Part shown: in pieces, positions 35,373 through 43,519 of the stretch
How the letters are laid out: each line of letters starts with the position of its first letter
How positions within the stretch are numbered: the first letter of the stretch is position 1
DNA from: Acidobacteriota bacterium
GTDB lineage: Bacteria > Acidobacteriota > Vicinamibacteria > Marinacidobacterales > Marinacidobacteraceae
Assembly: GCA_022826195.1 (NCBI GenBank)
Contig: JAJDVI010000018.1
Coordinates: 37,501 to 100,733, forward strand
Length of the DNA stretch: 63,233 nt
Direction of reading: 5' to 3'
Notes under the pieces: generated by a model
Database searches by the model: none
The model's input: the letters and a program-made list of their open reading frames with translations, nothing else
What the model was told of the DNA's origin: nothing
Made by a program: the position numbers and the translations under genes

Positions 35373-37748
35373 CTACGGGCCGAACCGGTACCGGAACGAG
35401 ACCAGCGCGTGCCGGGTCGGGAGGGGCATCATCGTCCGGAAGCCGCCGAGCTGGAAGTCCAGCGAATCGGTCAGGTTCTTGATCGCGAGATCCACAACCC
35501 AGTTGCGGCGCTCGTACCCGAAGTTCAGGTCGAAGCGCGCCGAGCTCGGCACTTCCCAGTCCGGGTTCGGGAGGGCGGCCATGCGGGCGCCCGTCGCATA
35601 GGCCCCGCCGCCGAAGGACAGTCCCCGCAGGGAACCTTCGCGGAAGCGGTAGTTCAGGAACACGCTCCCCGAGTGGGGCGCGACGCCGGCGAGACGGTTA
35701 CCGAGATAGGCCTCGCGGCTGTCCTCGGTCACCTCCGTCTCCATGCCGGTATAGGTCGCGATGACGCTCAGGCCCGGCGTGATGCCTCCGACGACTTCCA
35801 CCTCGACGCCGCGGCTGCGCTGCTCGCCCACCTGAATGCTGAAGCTGAACGTCGGATCGTCGGGATCAGGGACCAGGATGTTCTGCTTCGTGAGGTCGAA
35901 CCAGGCGATCGTCGCCAGAACGCGGCCGTTCGCGAGTTCCTGCCTCCATCCCGCCTCCCACTGGCGGCCGAGGGTGGGAGCGAAGGGCTCCCCGGACTGC
36001 TGCCGCGCGGAGAAGTTCGGGAAGAACGAGGTCGCGAAGCTCGCGTACACGTTCCCCGCCGGCAGGACCTCGTAACTGACGCCCGCGCGCGGGAGGAAGT
36101 CCTGGTCGTCCTGCTCGTTGAGGAGTTCTCCGCTCGGATACTCCGCTCGGCGAGACGAAACGTTGCTGAACCTGCCGCCGAGGAGCACCTTCAGCCGGTT
36201 GGTGAGCGTGAGCTGATCGAGAAGGTAGAGCCCGGTCTGGCTCGCTTCGGTGTCCTCGTTGAACCCGAAACTCGGGGCCCCCGGCAGGGCTCCGTACACC
36301 GGATCGATCCGGTCGATGGGCGCCAGTTCGTTGATGTCGAAGAGATAGAAGAACTGGTACCGGGCGAACTCGACGCCGGCCACCAGCTCATGGTCCACCG
36401 CGCCGGTCGAGAAGCGCCCGTACAGCTCGTTCTGGAAGTTGTCGTTCTCCGAGCTCTCGTCCGTGACGGAGTTGGAGCGGTTGATCGTGCGTCCGTCGGG
36501 AGCGAGGGCGAAGAACCCGAAGCCGGCGAGATCGATCTCGTGGTCGGCCCTCATGCGTGAGAAGCCGCTCCGGAAGCTCCAGTCGGGCGAGAAGTCGTGC
36601 GTGAGGTTCAGCAGGACGTTTCGCTGTTCGTTCAGCGAATGCGACCAGTGCTCGCCGTAACTCTTGTTCGGCGGCTCGTCGAGAAAGACCTCCTCGATCG
36701 GGAAGCCCCGATCGAAGCTGTGGTCGAAGCGACCCCATTCGGCCTCGAACGTGACCGTCGTCCCCGTCCGGAGAATCCAGGTGAGCGCGGGAGCGACGAA
36801 GGAGTTCTCGTGTTCGACCAGGTCGCGATAGCTGTTTCCGCGGTCGTAGGCGGCGTTCAACCGATAGAGCACCGTTCGCGATGCGTTCAGCGGGCCCGTG
36901 AGATCCACGGTGGGCCGCAACTGTCCGAAGCCGCCCCCCGTGAAGCCGACCTCGTAGCGGTGCTCCGGCAGCGGCTTCTTCGTGATGGTGTTGACCAGGC
37001 CGCCGACCTCGCCGGCGCCGTAGAGGAGGGACGACGGACCCTTGAGAAACTCGACCCGCTCCACGTTCGCGACATCGCCCTTCGAAAGAAACGCGAACTG
37101 CTGGAAGCCGTTTCTCAGGTTGACGCCCGTGAACGACCCCGCGAAACCGCGGAACGCGTAGTTGTTGTTCTGCGCGCCCCCGTACGAGGTGAGGGCGGTG
37201 ACGCCGGCGGCGTTGTCGGCGGTGTCGCTCAGGTGAACCACGACGCGGTCGTCGATGACCTCCCGAGGGATCACGGAAATCGATTGGGGCACCTCGATAC
37301 GGGAAAGATCGAGCTTCGTCCCCGTCGTGGCGGTCCCCGCGACGTACCCCTCGGCCCGCGCGGTGACGCTCACCGACTCCGCGAGCCCGCTGAGTTCGAG
37401 CTCGAAGTCGAGCTCTTCGGCTCCCGAATCCACGCGGACCGTCTGGACGGCGAGATCGAACCCGGACGCCTGGACCTCGACGAGGTACTCGCCGGGAGCG
37501 AGCGGCAGGGTGTAGGAGCCGTCGCCCGCTGAGCGGGTTTCGCCCACGAGTTCGCCGCCGCGGCGGATGGTGATGCGGGCGCCCCGGATGGCCCCGCCCG
37601 TCGAATCAACGACGCTGCCGGCCAACGAGGAGGAGGACTGGGCCTCGGAATCGGTGGCCGCGCCGTCCTCGCGCGCCTCGACGGGCGCGGTTGCGAAGGC
37701 GGCCAGCAGGCCGGCCGCCAGGAAAAGAAAGAGTCTGGATCGGTACAT
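35373..37748 (-). CDS. Siderophore-type TonB-dependent receptor B
   Basis: Outer-membrane receptor of 791 residues: signal peptide (FLFLAAGLLAAFATAPVEA), a carboxypeptidase-regulatory-like domain (SLAGSVVDSTGGAIRGARIT), siderophore-type plug (IEVPQSISVIPREVIDDRV, VERVEFLKGPSSLLYGAGEVGG) and a barrel ending ALVSFRYRFGP. The start at 37748 gives the same leader peptide as receptor A; the frame is open further upstream but that part is intergenic. It differs strongly from receptor A after residue ~30, so the two probably take different ligands. CxxCH copy 3 lies upstream and copy 2 downstream on the same strand. Confidence 0.9.
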   Translation of the reverse strand: MYRSRLFLFLAAGLLAAFATAPVEAREDGAATDSEAQSSSSLAGSVVDSTGGAIRGARITIRRGGELVGETRSAGDGSYTLPLAPGEYLVEVQASGFDLAVQTVRVDSGAEELDFELELSGLAESVSVTARAEGYVAGTATTGTKLDLSRIEVPQSISVIPREVIDDRVVVHLSDTADNAAGVTALTSYGGAQNNNYAFRGFAGSFTGVNLRNGFQQFAFLSKGDVANVERVEFLKGPSSLLYGAGEVGGLVNTITKKPLPEHRYEVGFTGGGFGQLRPTVDLTGPLNASRTVLYRLNAAYDRGNSYRDLVEHENSFVAPALTWILRTGTTVTFEAEWGRFDHSFDRGFPIEEVFLDEPPNKSYGEHWSHSLNEQRNVLLNLTHDFSPDWSFRSGFSRMRADHEIDLAGFGFFALAPDGRTINRSNSVTDESSENDNFQNELYGRFSTGAVDHELVAGVEFARYQFFYLFDINELAPIDRIDPVYGALPGAPSFGFNEDTEASQTGLYLLDQLTLTNRLKVLLGGRFSNVSSRRAEYPSGELLNEQDDQDFLPRAGVSYEVLPAGNVYASFATSFFPNFSARQQSGEPFAPTLGRQWEAGWRQELANGRVLATIAWFDLTKQNILVPDPDDPTFSFSIQVGEQRSRGVEVEVVGGITPGLSVIATYTGMETEVTEDSREAYLGNRLAGVAPHSGSVFLNYRFREGSLRGLSFGGGAYATGARMAALPNPDWEVPSSARFDLNFGYERRNWVVDLAIKNLTDSLDFQLGGFRTMMPLPTRHALVSFRYRFGP

Positions 37749-37985
37749 CTCTGGTTCTCCCGATATCTCGCCCTCGGCAAGACGGGTCCGGCGGGGGCCG
37801 TGCGTGACGCGGCGGACCGTTCGTTCCTGAGGGCTTCCCGACTGGCGCCGGGGGAACGCGGTAGCCGCGAGGGGACGCGCGCGGTCGGACGACCGCAGCG
37901 GCGTGCCGGCCCTACGCCCGCCTGGAGCGGCGGACGGGCACGGCCGGTTGGCGGAAAACCGCGGGCGGAGCGCGGGCGGGCCGGC
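37661..37985. repeat. Direct repeat R-B (receptor 5' end plus leader)
   Basis: Second copy of the repeat at 34665-34990. It covers the first ~29 codons of receptor B, its 163-base leader and the end of CxxCH copy 3. The two copies indicate duplication or gene conversion of an expression unit in front of two unrelated receptor bodies. Confidence 0.8.
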
Positions 37986-38244
37986 GCAGGAGACGCAGGG
38001 CAACGGCCCGGCGGACCTCAGCCGCCTGCTCAAGGCGGGCGGGAGCCTGGGAAGGGACACTCGCCACCAGCCTGGCGAGATCGGCGGTCTGGTGGCCCGA
38101 GTGGCAGATGGTGCACTCGTGATCGTCCGCGTGCTCTTCGTGCCAGACGTCCGCTGGAAGGCCAACCAGGAGGACCAGCGGGATCGCGATCGCCGCCAGC
38201 CAGCCGGCGCGCAGCCACCCGGGGCGGCCTCGTGCGCTACCCAT
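37912..38244 (-). CDS. Small exported His/CxxCH protein, copy 3
   Basis: Protein of 110 residues: MGSARGRPGWLRAGW, hydrophobic segment (LAAIAIPLVLLVGLPAD), VWHEEHADDHE, the CTICH motif and an Arg/Ala-rich tail. After the family-typical RAPPA it runs on for 15 more residues (VFRQPAVPVRRSRRA), because the stop codon of copy 2 is a sense codon here. It lies between the FecE-like ATPase (46 bases upstream) and receptor B. A TTGACT hexamer sits upstream (38279-38284) but without a convincing -10. Confidence 0.75.
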   Translation of the reverse strand: MGSARGRPGWLRAGWLAAIAIPLVLLVGLPADVWHEEHADDHECTICHSGHQTADLARLVASVPSQAPARLEQAAEVRRAVALRLLRRPARAPPAVFRQPAVPVRRSRRA

Positions 38245-38290
38245 GATCGGCTCCGGAAGCTGTTGCTCGCAATCGGGGAGTCAACTCAGT

Positions 38291-39079
38291 TCACCGCGGC
38301 GGTTGCGGTCCGGACGTGCTGACCTCGAACCGCCCCTGCGAGGGGGAAAAACGGATGCCGTCGGTATCGAAGGCGCGGCCGACCGCGCCGCTCCGGCTGA
38401 GCGCGTCCGGCGCGCCGACCGAGAACCCACCCGCGCCGTCGAGCAGCCAGACGCTGTCGGCAAGCTGCAGCGACAGGTCGAGGTCGTGGCTCGACAGCAG
38501 AATGACCTGCCCCTTCTCCTTCGCCTGGGTACGCAGGAGGGCCATGATCTCGACCCGGCTCGGAAGGTCCAGAAAGGCCGTGATCTCGTCGAGGATCATG
38601 AGACGCGGGGTCTGCGCGAGCGCCCGCGCGACCATGACGCGCTGCCGCTCGCCGTCGCTGAGACTGTTGAAGTAGCGCCGCCGGAACGGCTCGATGCCCA
38701 TGACCGCGACCGCGTCGGCGATGGCGGCGCGATCGCCGTCGCCCAACCGGCCCTCCCAGCCCGTGAAGGGCTGCCGGGCGAGCGCGACGACGTCCTCGAC
38801 GCGCAGACCGGGATTGAACGCCCGCTCGGTCAGCATCACCGCGATCCGGCGGGCGCGCGTCCCCGGACGCATGGACGCGACGTCCTCGCCGCCGAGCCGG
38901 GCGACCCCGCCGAGCGACGGTTGCAGCCCCGCGATCGTCCGCATGAGGGTGGATTTCCCGGACCCGTTGCGGCCCAGGATGCAGATGAAGTCGCCGGCAT
39001 CGGCCGACACCTCGATGCCGGACAGGAGCGGGGCGCCCGCGCTGCGATACCCGACGGCGAGGGACTTGAGGTCGAGCAT
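38291..39079 (-). CDS. FecE/BtuD-type ABC importer ATPase
   Basis: Nucleotide-binding subunit of 262 residues of an iron-siderophore/cobalamin-type importer. Walker A ILGRNGSGKSTLMRTIAG, signature LSDGERQRVMVARALAQ, Walker B LMILDEITAFLD and switch HDLDLSLQLAD are present. ITAFLD instead of PTSFLD is a mild variant. Its ATG shares one base with the stop of the permease gene (TGATG). With the permease and the two binding lipoproteins it forms a complete importer in the order binding protein, binding protein, permease, ATPase. Confidence 0.9.
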   Translation of the reverse strand: MLDLKSLAVGYRSAGAPLLSGIEVSADAGDFICILGRNGSGKSTLMRTIAGLQPSLGGVARLGGEDVASMRPGTRARRIAVMLTERAFNPGLRVEDVVALARQPFTGWEGRLGDGDRAAIADAVAVMGIEPFRRRYFNSLSDGERQRVMVARALAQTPRLMILDEITAFLDLPSRVEIMALLRTQAKEKGQVILLSSHDLDLSLQLADSVWLLDGAGGFSVGAPDALSRSGAVGRAFDTDGIRFSPSQGRFEVSTSGPQPPR

Positions 39080-40110
39080 CACCGCCACTGCCTCACGGCC
39101 GGTGAGAAGATCAGGATGAGGATCACCACCGGGGCGCCGAGGATCGCAAGGATGTTGTTCAGGTGCAGGAAGTGCTGCTCCCAGGGCGCGTGCACGATGG
39201 CGTCGCCGGCCACGGCCAGCAGGGCGCCGCCGAGCGCGGCGAGGGGAAGGAGCAGGAGGATCCGCGCCGTGCCCGCGAGCGCCCGGGCGAAGTGGGGCGC
39301 GATGAGGCCGACGAAGCTGACCGGGCCGCAGAAGGCCACGACGGGCGCCACCAGCAGGACCGTCGCCGCCAGCACGGCGTGTCGCAGGGACGTCACCCTG
39401 ACACCGAGGCTGCGGGCGTAGGTCTCGCCCAGCAGCAGCGAACTGAGGGGCTTGGCCGTCGCCACGGCCGCCGCGGCGCCGATGACGATGGGCGCCAGGA
39501 GCCACGGCAGCGACGCCGGGGCGATCGCCGCGAAGCTCGCATCCTGCCAGCCGCCATAGACCCGGCCGCCGGCGCGGGCGGCGAAATGGAGGAGGACGCT
39601 CGTGAGACCCTGCGAGGTGAACCCGAGCATGAGGCCGATCACGAGCAGCGTGATGGCGCCCACCCGGCGGCCGAGCGCCAGCATGAAGACCGCCGCCACC
39701 GCAACCCCCGCGGCGGCCGCAAGCGTGATGCTCGGGCCTTCGAAGATGGTGAGGAAGGACACCGCCGCGGGACCGGCGAAGGCCGCCGCGGTCACGGTGA
39801 GCGCAACTCCGAACTGGCCGCCGGCGAGCAGGCCGAGGGACCACGCGTCGGCGACCGGGTTCCGGAAGAGGGCCTGCATCAGCACCCCCGCCATGCCGAG
39901 CGCGCCGCCGGCGATGATCGCGGCGGCCACCCGGGGGAGGCGGATCTCGAGGACGATCTGACGGGCCAGGTCGCTCGACTGCGTCCCCGTCAGGGCGCCG
40001 AGCGTGTCGGCCAGGGGGAGTGCGATCTGGCCGTAGGTCAGCGTCAGCAGCGAGACCGCGGCGAGCGCGGCGATCAGGGCCGCGCTGCTAGTTCTGACCC
40101 GCATCGTCAT
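39079..40110 (-). CDS. FecCD-family ABC importer permease
   Basis: Permease of 343 residues with about ten membrane segments. Family motifs: LARQIVLEIRLPRVAAAIIAGGALGMAGVL-type N-terminal block (RLPR and GALGMAGVLMQALFRNPVADAW-like pattern), GMLGFTSQG-like centre and VGLIAPHFARALAG near the end, which is the coupling region in this family. Only one permease gene is present, so a homodimer is expected, as for BtuC. Its ATG lies 23 bases inside the 3' end of the binding-protein gene, a tight overlap; an ATG two codons later is an alternative. Confidence 0.9.
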   Translation of the reverse strand: MTMRVRTSSAALIAALAAVSLLTLTYGQIALPLADTLGALTGTQSSDLARQIVLEIRLPRVAAAIIAGGALGMAGVLMQALFRNPVADAWSLGLLAGGQFGVALTVTAAAFAGPAAVSFLTIFEGPSITLAAAAGVAVAAVFMLALGRRVGAITLLVIGLMLGFTSQGLTSVLLHFAARAGGRVYGGWQDASFAAIAPASLPWLLAPIVIGAAAAVATAKPLSSLLLGETYARSLGVRVTSLRHAVLAATVLLVAPVVAFCGPVSFVGLIAPHFARALAGTARILLLLPLAALGGALLAVAGDAIVHAPWEQHFLHLNNILAILGAPVVILILIFSPAVRQWR

Positions 40111-41311
40111 AGCTCGCCTTCCAGGTTTCCGGCGCCAGGTAGCGGAACTCGCCGTCGCGCAGTTCGGGGTGCAGCATCTTCGCGATGTCGCCCAGGAGCC
40201 AGTCCGGCCGGATGTACCCCATCTCCCACATCTCCCACGCGTCGGCGGCGGGGTTGCGCTTGCCCGGCGCCCAGTACACGCAGCCGTCCTGATAGGCCTT
40301 GAAGCGGGAAAGCACGGCCCGATCGTCGAACACCGCGGCCAGGGGTTCCCGGATCATCCAGCAATCGGCGCCCGTCGCGTCCCTGAGGAGCCGTTCCGTC
40401 GAGAGTTCGGAAAAGGTGTCCAGTTCGGGATCGTCCTCGGCGCCGAGCACGAGTTCCGCGTTGGCGTCGCGGATGAGGGCCGCGTCGGCGTTTCGTTGCG
40501 TCACCGCCCAGCGGTTGCCCGCGCTCCGGTACCAGGACCAGAGCACCGACCGGCGCGGCTGCTCCGCGGCGAGCGCCTTCAACCGGTCCACCTCGCGCGC
40601 CACCATCTCGACGAACGCCTCGGCTTCGGCCTCCTTCCCGGTCAGGAGGCCCATCAGCAGTACCCACGCCACCCGGCCCATGTAGTGCGGCTCCGCGTTG
40701 ATGAAGGTCGGCACGACCGGAATGCCGAGCGCCTCGACGCGCTCGATGTGCTGGGTGTGCGTGAGGTCGGCCATGCGCTTGATCAGCACGTCCGGCCGCG
40801 CCGCCACCAGCGCGTCGAGCGTCGGCGGCATGTGCCAGCCGTAGCCGATCTGCTGGATCTCGCCGGACCGGGCCTTGCCGCGCAGATCGTCGTCGTAGCT
40901 TCGGTGCCCGCCGACCGCGACGATCCGGTCCTTGACCCCGAGGGCGCGGAGCATGGCCTCGTGGGGCTGGTCGTTGACGGCGATCCGCTGGACGGGCGTG
41001 CGGATCAAGGTGGCCCCCGCCAGATCTCCCGTCAGGGGCGGCGGCTCCCGATCCCGCGGGACCAGCAGGAGGCGGGCGCGCTGCCGCGGCCCGCCCGCCG
41101 CGCCGCCCCAGGTGACGAGGGACGCCTCGATGTCCACGATGCGGTAGCCGTCCCGTTCGACGGCGCGGATGGTCTTCGTCCAGGGCACTTCGAGCGCCTC
41201 GCCTTCCAGGGGTCCCGGGGCGTCGGTCACGCCGGATCCGCACGCGGCCAGGCCGAGGAGCAGAACGAGGACCGCCGGACGGGACGGCGAGGGAATCGAA
41301 TGCCGCGTCAT
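40088..41311 (-). CDS. TroA/BtuF-like binding lipoprotein, tandem copy 2
   Basis: Lipoprotein of 407 residues (LVLLLGLAAC, Cys24) with the helical-backbone two-lobed binding fold: TPVQRIAVNDQPHEAMLRALGV, IGYGWHMPPTLDALVAARPDVLI, then a long helix (MGLLTGKEAEAEAFVEMVAREV) and a second lobe. It is the periplasmic ligand receptor for the FecCD-type permease that overlaps its 3' end. The gene is a tandem duplicate of the one upstream; the two proteins are well over 80% identical by eye over most of their length. Many Trp, Tyr, His residues in the second lobe (DGCVYWAPGKRNP) may line the ligand pocket. Confidence 0.87.
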   Translation of the reverse strand: MTRHSIPSPSRPAVLVLLLGLAACGSGVTDAPGPLEGEALEVPWTKTIRAVERDGYRIVDIEASLVTWGGAAGGPRQRARLLLVPRDREPPPLTGDLAGATLIRTPVQRIAVNDQPHEAMLRALGVKDRIVAVGGHRSYDDDLRGKARSGEIQQIGYGWHMPPTLDALVAARPDVLIKRMADLTHTQHIERVEALGIPVVPTFINAEPHYMGRVAWVLLMGLLTGKEAEAEAFVEMVAREVDRLKALAAEQPRRSVLWSWYRSAGNRWAVTQRNADAALIRDANAELVLGAEDDPELDTFSELSTERLLRDATGADCWMIREPLAAVFDDRAVLSRFKAYQDGCVYWAPGKRNPAADAWEMWEMGYIRPDWLLGDIAKMLHPELRDGEFRYLAPETWKASYDDAGQN

Positions 41312-41326
41312 TCGCTTGACAGCCTG

Positions 41327-42562
41327 CTAGTGCGAAGCCGAGCCGGCATGGTCCGACTTCCACGTTTCCGGCGCCAGATAGCGCCACTCCCCGTCGCGCA
41401 GTTCGGGGTGCAGCATCTTGATGATGTCGGCCAGGTGCCAGTCCGGCCGGATGGCGCCGATCTCCCACAGCTCCCAGGAGTCCGCAGTGGGATGGCGCTT
41501 GCCCGGCTCCCAGAACACGCACCCGTCCCGATACGCCTTGAAGCGCTGAAGCACAGAGCGGTCGTCGAACACCGAGGACAGCGGGTCGCGGATCATCCAG
41601 CAATCGGCGCCCGTCGCGTCCCGCAGGAGCCGTTCCGTCGAGAGATCGGAAAAGGTGTCGCGCTCGGGATCGTCCTCGGCGCCGAGCACCAGTTCCGCGT
41701 TGGCGTCGCGGATGAGGGCCGCGTCGCCGTTCCGTTGCGTCACCGCCCAGCGGTTGCCCCCACTCCGGTACCAGGCCCAGAGCACCGACCGGCGCGGCTG
41801 TTCCGCGGCGAGCGCCTTCAGGCGGTCCACCTCGCGCGCCACCATCTGGACGAACGCCTCGGCTTCCGCCTCTTTCCCGGTGAGGAGGCCCATCAGGAGT
41901 ACCCACGCCACCCGGCCCATGTAGTGCGGCTCCGCGTCGACGAAGGTCGGCACGAAGGGGATGCCGAGCGACTCGACGCGCTCCAGGTGCTGGGTGTGCG
42001 TGAGGTCGGCCATGCGCGCGACCAGCACGTCCGGCCGCGCCGCCACCAGCGCGTCGAGCGTCGGCGGCATGTGCCAGCCGTAGCCGATCTGCTGGATCTC
42101 GCCCGACCGTGCCTTGCGGCGCAGCTCGTCGTCGTAGCTGTTGTGCCCGCCGACCGCGACGATCCGGTCCTCGACCCCGAGGGCGCGGAGCATGCCCTCG
42201 TGGGGCTGATCGTTGACAGCGATCCGCTGGACGGGCGTCCGGACCAGCGTGGCCCCCGCCAGATCGGCGGTCAGGGGCGGCGGCTCCTGGCCCCGCGGGA
42301 CCAGCACGAGGCGGGCGCGCTGGGGCGGCCCGCCCGCCGCGCCGCCCCAGGTGACGACGGACGCCTCGATATCCACGACGCGGTAGCCGTCCCGTTCGAC
42401 GGCGCGGAAAGTCTCGGTCCAGGGCACCTCGAGCGCCTCGCCTTCCAGAGGTCCCGGATCGTCAGGCACGCCGGACCCGCACGCGGCCAGGCCGAGAAGC
42501 AGAAGGAAGACGGCCGGACGACAGGGCGCCGGGGCACTGCCGGCGACGGTCGGCCACATCAT
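41327..42562 (-). CDS. TroA/BtuF-like binding lipoprotein, tandem copy 1
   Basis: Lipoprotein of 411 residues (VFLLLLGLAAC, Cys28), nearly the same as the 40088 protein from GPLEGEALEVPW onward. The differences cluster in the signal region and in a few surface-type positions such as IKRMADL versus VARMADL and FINAEPHY versus FVDAEPHY, so both keep the same presumed ligand pocket. It is 15 bases upstream of the second copy and 3 bases downstream of the MerC-like gene, within one operon. Two ATGs (42562 and 42559) are in frame; the first is taken. Confidence 0.87.
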   Translation of the reverse strand: MMWPTVAGSAPAPCRPAVFLLLLGLAACGSGVPDDPGPLEGEALEVPWTETFRAVERDGYRVVDIEASVVTWGGAAGGPPQRARLVLVPRGQEPPPLTADLAGATLVRTPVQRIAVNDQPHEGMLRALGVEDRIVAVGGHNSYDDELRRKARSGEIQQIGYGWHMPPTLDALVAARPDVLVARMADLTHTQHLERVESLGIPFVPTFVDAEPHYMGRVAWVLLMGLLTGKEAEAEAFVQMVAREVDRLKALAAEQPRRSVLWAWYRSGGNRWAVTQRNGDAALIRDANAELVLGAEDDPERDTFSDLSTERLLRDATGADCWMIRDPLSSVFDDRSVLQRFKAYRDGCVFWEPGKRHPTADSWELWEIGAIRPDWHLADIIKMLHPELRDGEWRYLAPETWKSDHAGSASH

Positions 42563-42565
42563 GGT

Positions 42566-43045
42566 TTACGGGCTCCCGAGGATGCGGCGCCGGCCTTGCC
42601 GCCGGGGACCGGACGGTGGGAGTGACGGGTCCGTCGTCTCCTCGTCGTCGCAGGCCGGGCAGGCGCCGGCCTGGCAGATGCGGGCGCTCCACACCAGGGC
42701 GGCTGCGAGGGTCAGGCTGCCGGCGGCCGACGTCACGGTCTCCGGCACTGGCTCGAACCAACCGGCGAGGGAGGCTCCCCAGAGCGCGGCCCCACCCAGG
42801 AACGTGAGGACCGGCGCCGCGATCCTGCGGGCCGGTCCCATGAGGAGCATCACCGCCCCGAGAAGGACGGTCCCGGCCCAGAGCGCTCGCTCGGCGCCTT
42901 CGGAGAGCGCCAGCGCCGGCGCCGCTACGGCCAGGAACGGGGTGAGCGCACAGTGCACGGCGCACCAGGTCGCGGCGCACGCCGCGAGCCGCGATCCCGA
43001 GACCAGAACCGTGCTCGACGGGATGGTGGCGAGCGAGACCTTCAT
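42566..43045 (-). CDS. MerC-like membrane protein
   Basis: Inner-membrane protein of 159 residues with four hydrophobic segments. The first segment carries CAATWCAVHCALTPFLAV, the Cys/His pattern typical of MerC-domain proteins, and the cytoplasmic or periplasmic tail has a second Cys cluster, CQAGACPAC, before an Arg-rich end. MerC proteins carry mercury(II); relatives without mer genes occur in metal-homeostasis clusters, which fits the importer that follows. Its ATG overlaps the stop of the 30-residue leader peptide as ATGA. Metal specificity cannot be read from the sequence. Confidence 0.75.
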   Translation of the reverse strand: MKVSLATIPSSTVLVSGSRLAACAATWCAVHCALTPFLAVAAPALALSEGAERALWAGTVLLGAVMLLMGPARRIAAPVLTFLGGAALWGASLAGWFEPVPETVTSAAGSLTLAAALVWSARICQAGACPACDDEETTDPSLPPSGPRRQGRRRILGSP

Positions 43046-43134
43046 GGTGTCGAGTCCTCGAACCCGGCCTCGCGGATGGGAACGGGTGGAGCCCCGCTGG
43101 CGGCGGAACTCTCAAGGACTGCCGGGATCGGCAT
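43042..43134 (-). CDS. 30-residue peptide homologous to the cassette-1 ATPase N-terminal arm
   Basis: Very short frame with a strong GGGAGGAG ribosome site. It reads MPIPAVLESSAASGAPPVPI and ends REAGFEDSTP. Over 27 positions it aligns without gaps to the N-terminal arm of the ATPase at 24501-25289 (AVLE, APP, P, R, FED are shared). Here the frame stops right after FED, and the TGA overlaps the MerC-like start codon (ATGA), so it may serve as a translation-coupling leader. Its upstream context is also shared with the ATPase gene. Whether the peptide has a function of its own is open. Confidence 0.6.
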   Translation of the reverse strand: MPIPAVLESSAASGAPPVPIREAGFEDSTP

Positions 43135-43242
43135 TCGGACTCTCTCCTCCCGGATGAGGAAACGCCGGCGCACCGAAGCGGGCGCGGGCGCCACGACAGG
43201 ACGAAGCAGCCGGCGCAGCGGCCGGCTACGGCTGCGCGAGAG
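43135..43242 (-). promoter_or_regulatory. Structured leader A4, conserved with 25290-25393
   Basis: Leader between CxxCH copy 4 and the short peptide. AGCCGGC (43208-43214) pairs with GCCGGCT (43221-43227) around a 6-base loop; a second G/C-rich stem with a CCGCTTCGG-type apex follows, then a GGGAGGAG ribosome site. Loop and stem bases differ from copy A1 while pairing is kept. Confidence 0.5.
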
Positions 43243-43512
43243 TCAGGCGGGGGGCGCCCGGGAGCCGCCCCCCGTGGGCGTCATCCCGTGGACGTGCAGG
43301 ACCGCAACCGGGACATCGGCCGAGCGGACGACCGGATCCGGGTTCGCCGGGAGGCCGGACGCGACGAAGGGCGCGTCCTGGGCATGACAGAGGACGCAAT
43401 GCTCCCCGTGCCCCTCGACCTCGTCGTGCGGATGAGGGACGGCGCCGAGGGCCAGCAGCGCGAGCGCCGCGAGGGCGGCCCACGGGAGGACCCTGCGCCA
43501 GTCCGGTCTCAT
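43243..43512 (-). CDS. Small exported His/CxxCH protein, copy 4
   Basis: Protein of 89 residues, closest to copy 1: MRPDWRRV, hydrophobic LPWAALAALALLALGAV, His-rich PHPHDEVEGHGEH, CVLCHAQDAPF, and a tail ending GGGSRAPPA. The start at 43512 is chosen because it aligns with copy 1 and lies 7 bases after a -10 box; longer in-frame starts run through the promoter. Extra histidines (VLHVHGM near residue 74) are absent from copy 1. It is the first gene of the MerC-like/binding protein/permease/ATPase operon. Ligand (haem or metal ion) unknown. Confidence 0.8.
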   Translation of the reverse strand: MRPDWRRVLPWAALAALALLALGAVPHPHDEVEGHGEHCVLCHAQDAPFVASGLPANPDPVVRSADVPVAVLHVHGMTPTGGGSRAPPA

Positions 43513-43519
43513 CGCGCGG

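Noticed and set aside
37749..37911. Known riboswitch in the repeated receptor leader
   Set aside because: The leader is conserved between the two receptors because of duplication; no TPP, cobalamin, FMN, SAM or Moco core could be recognised.
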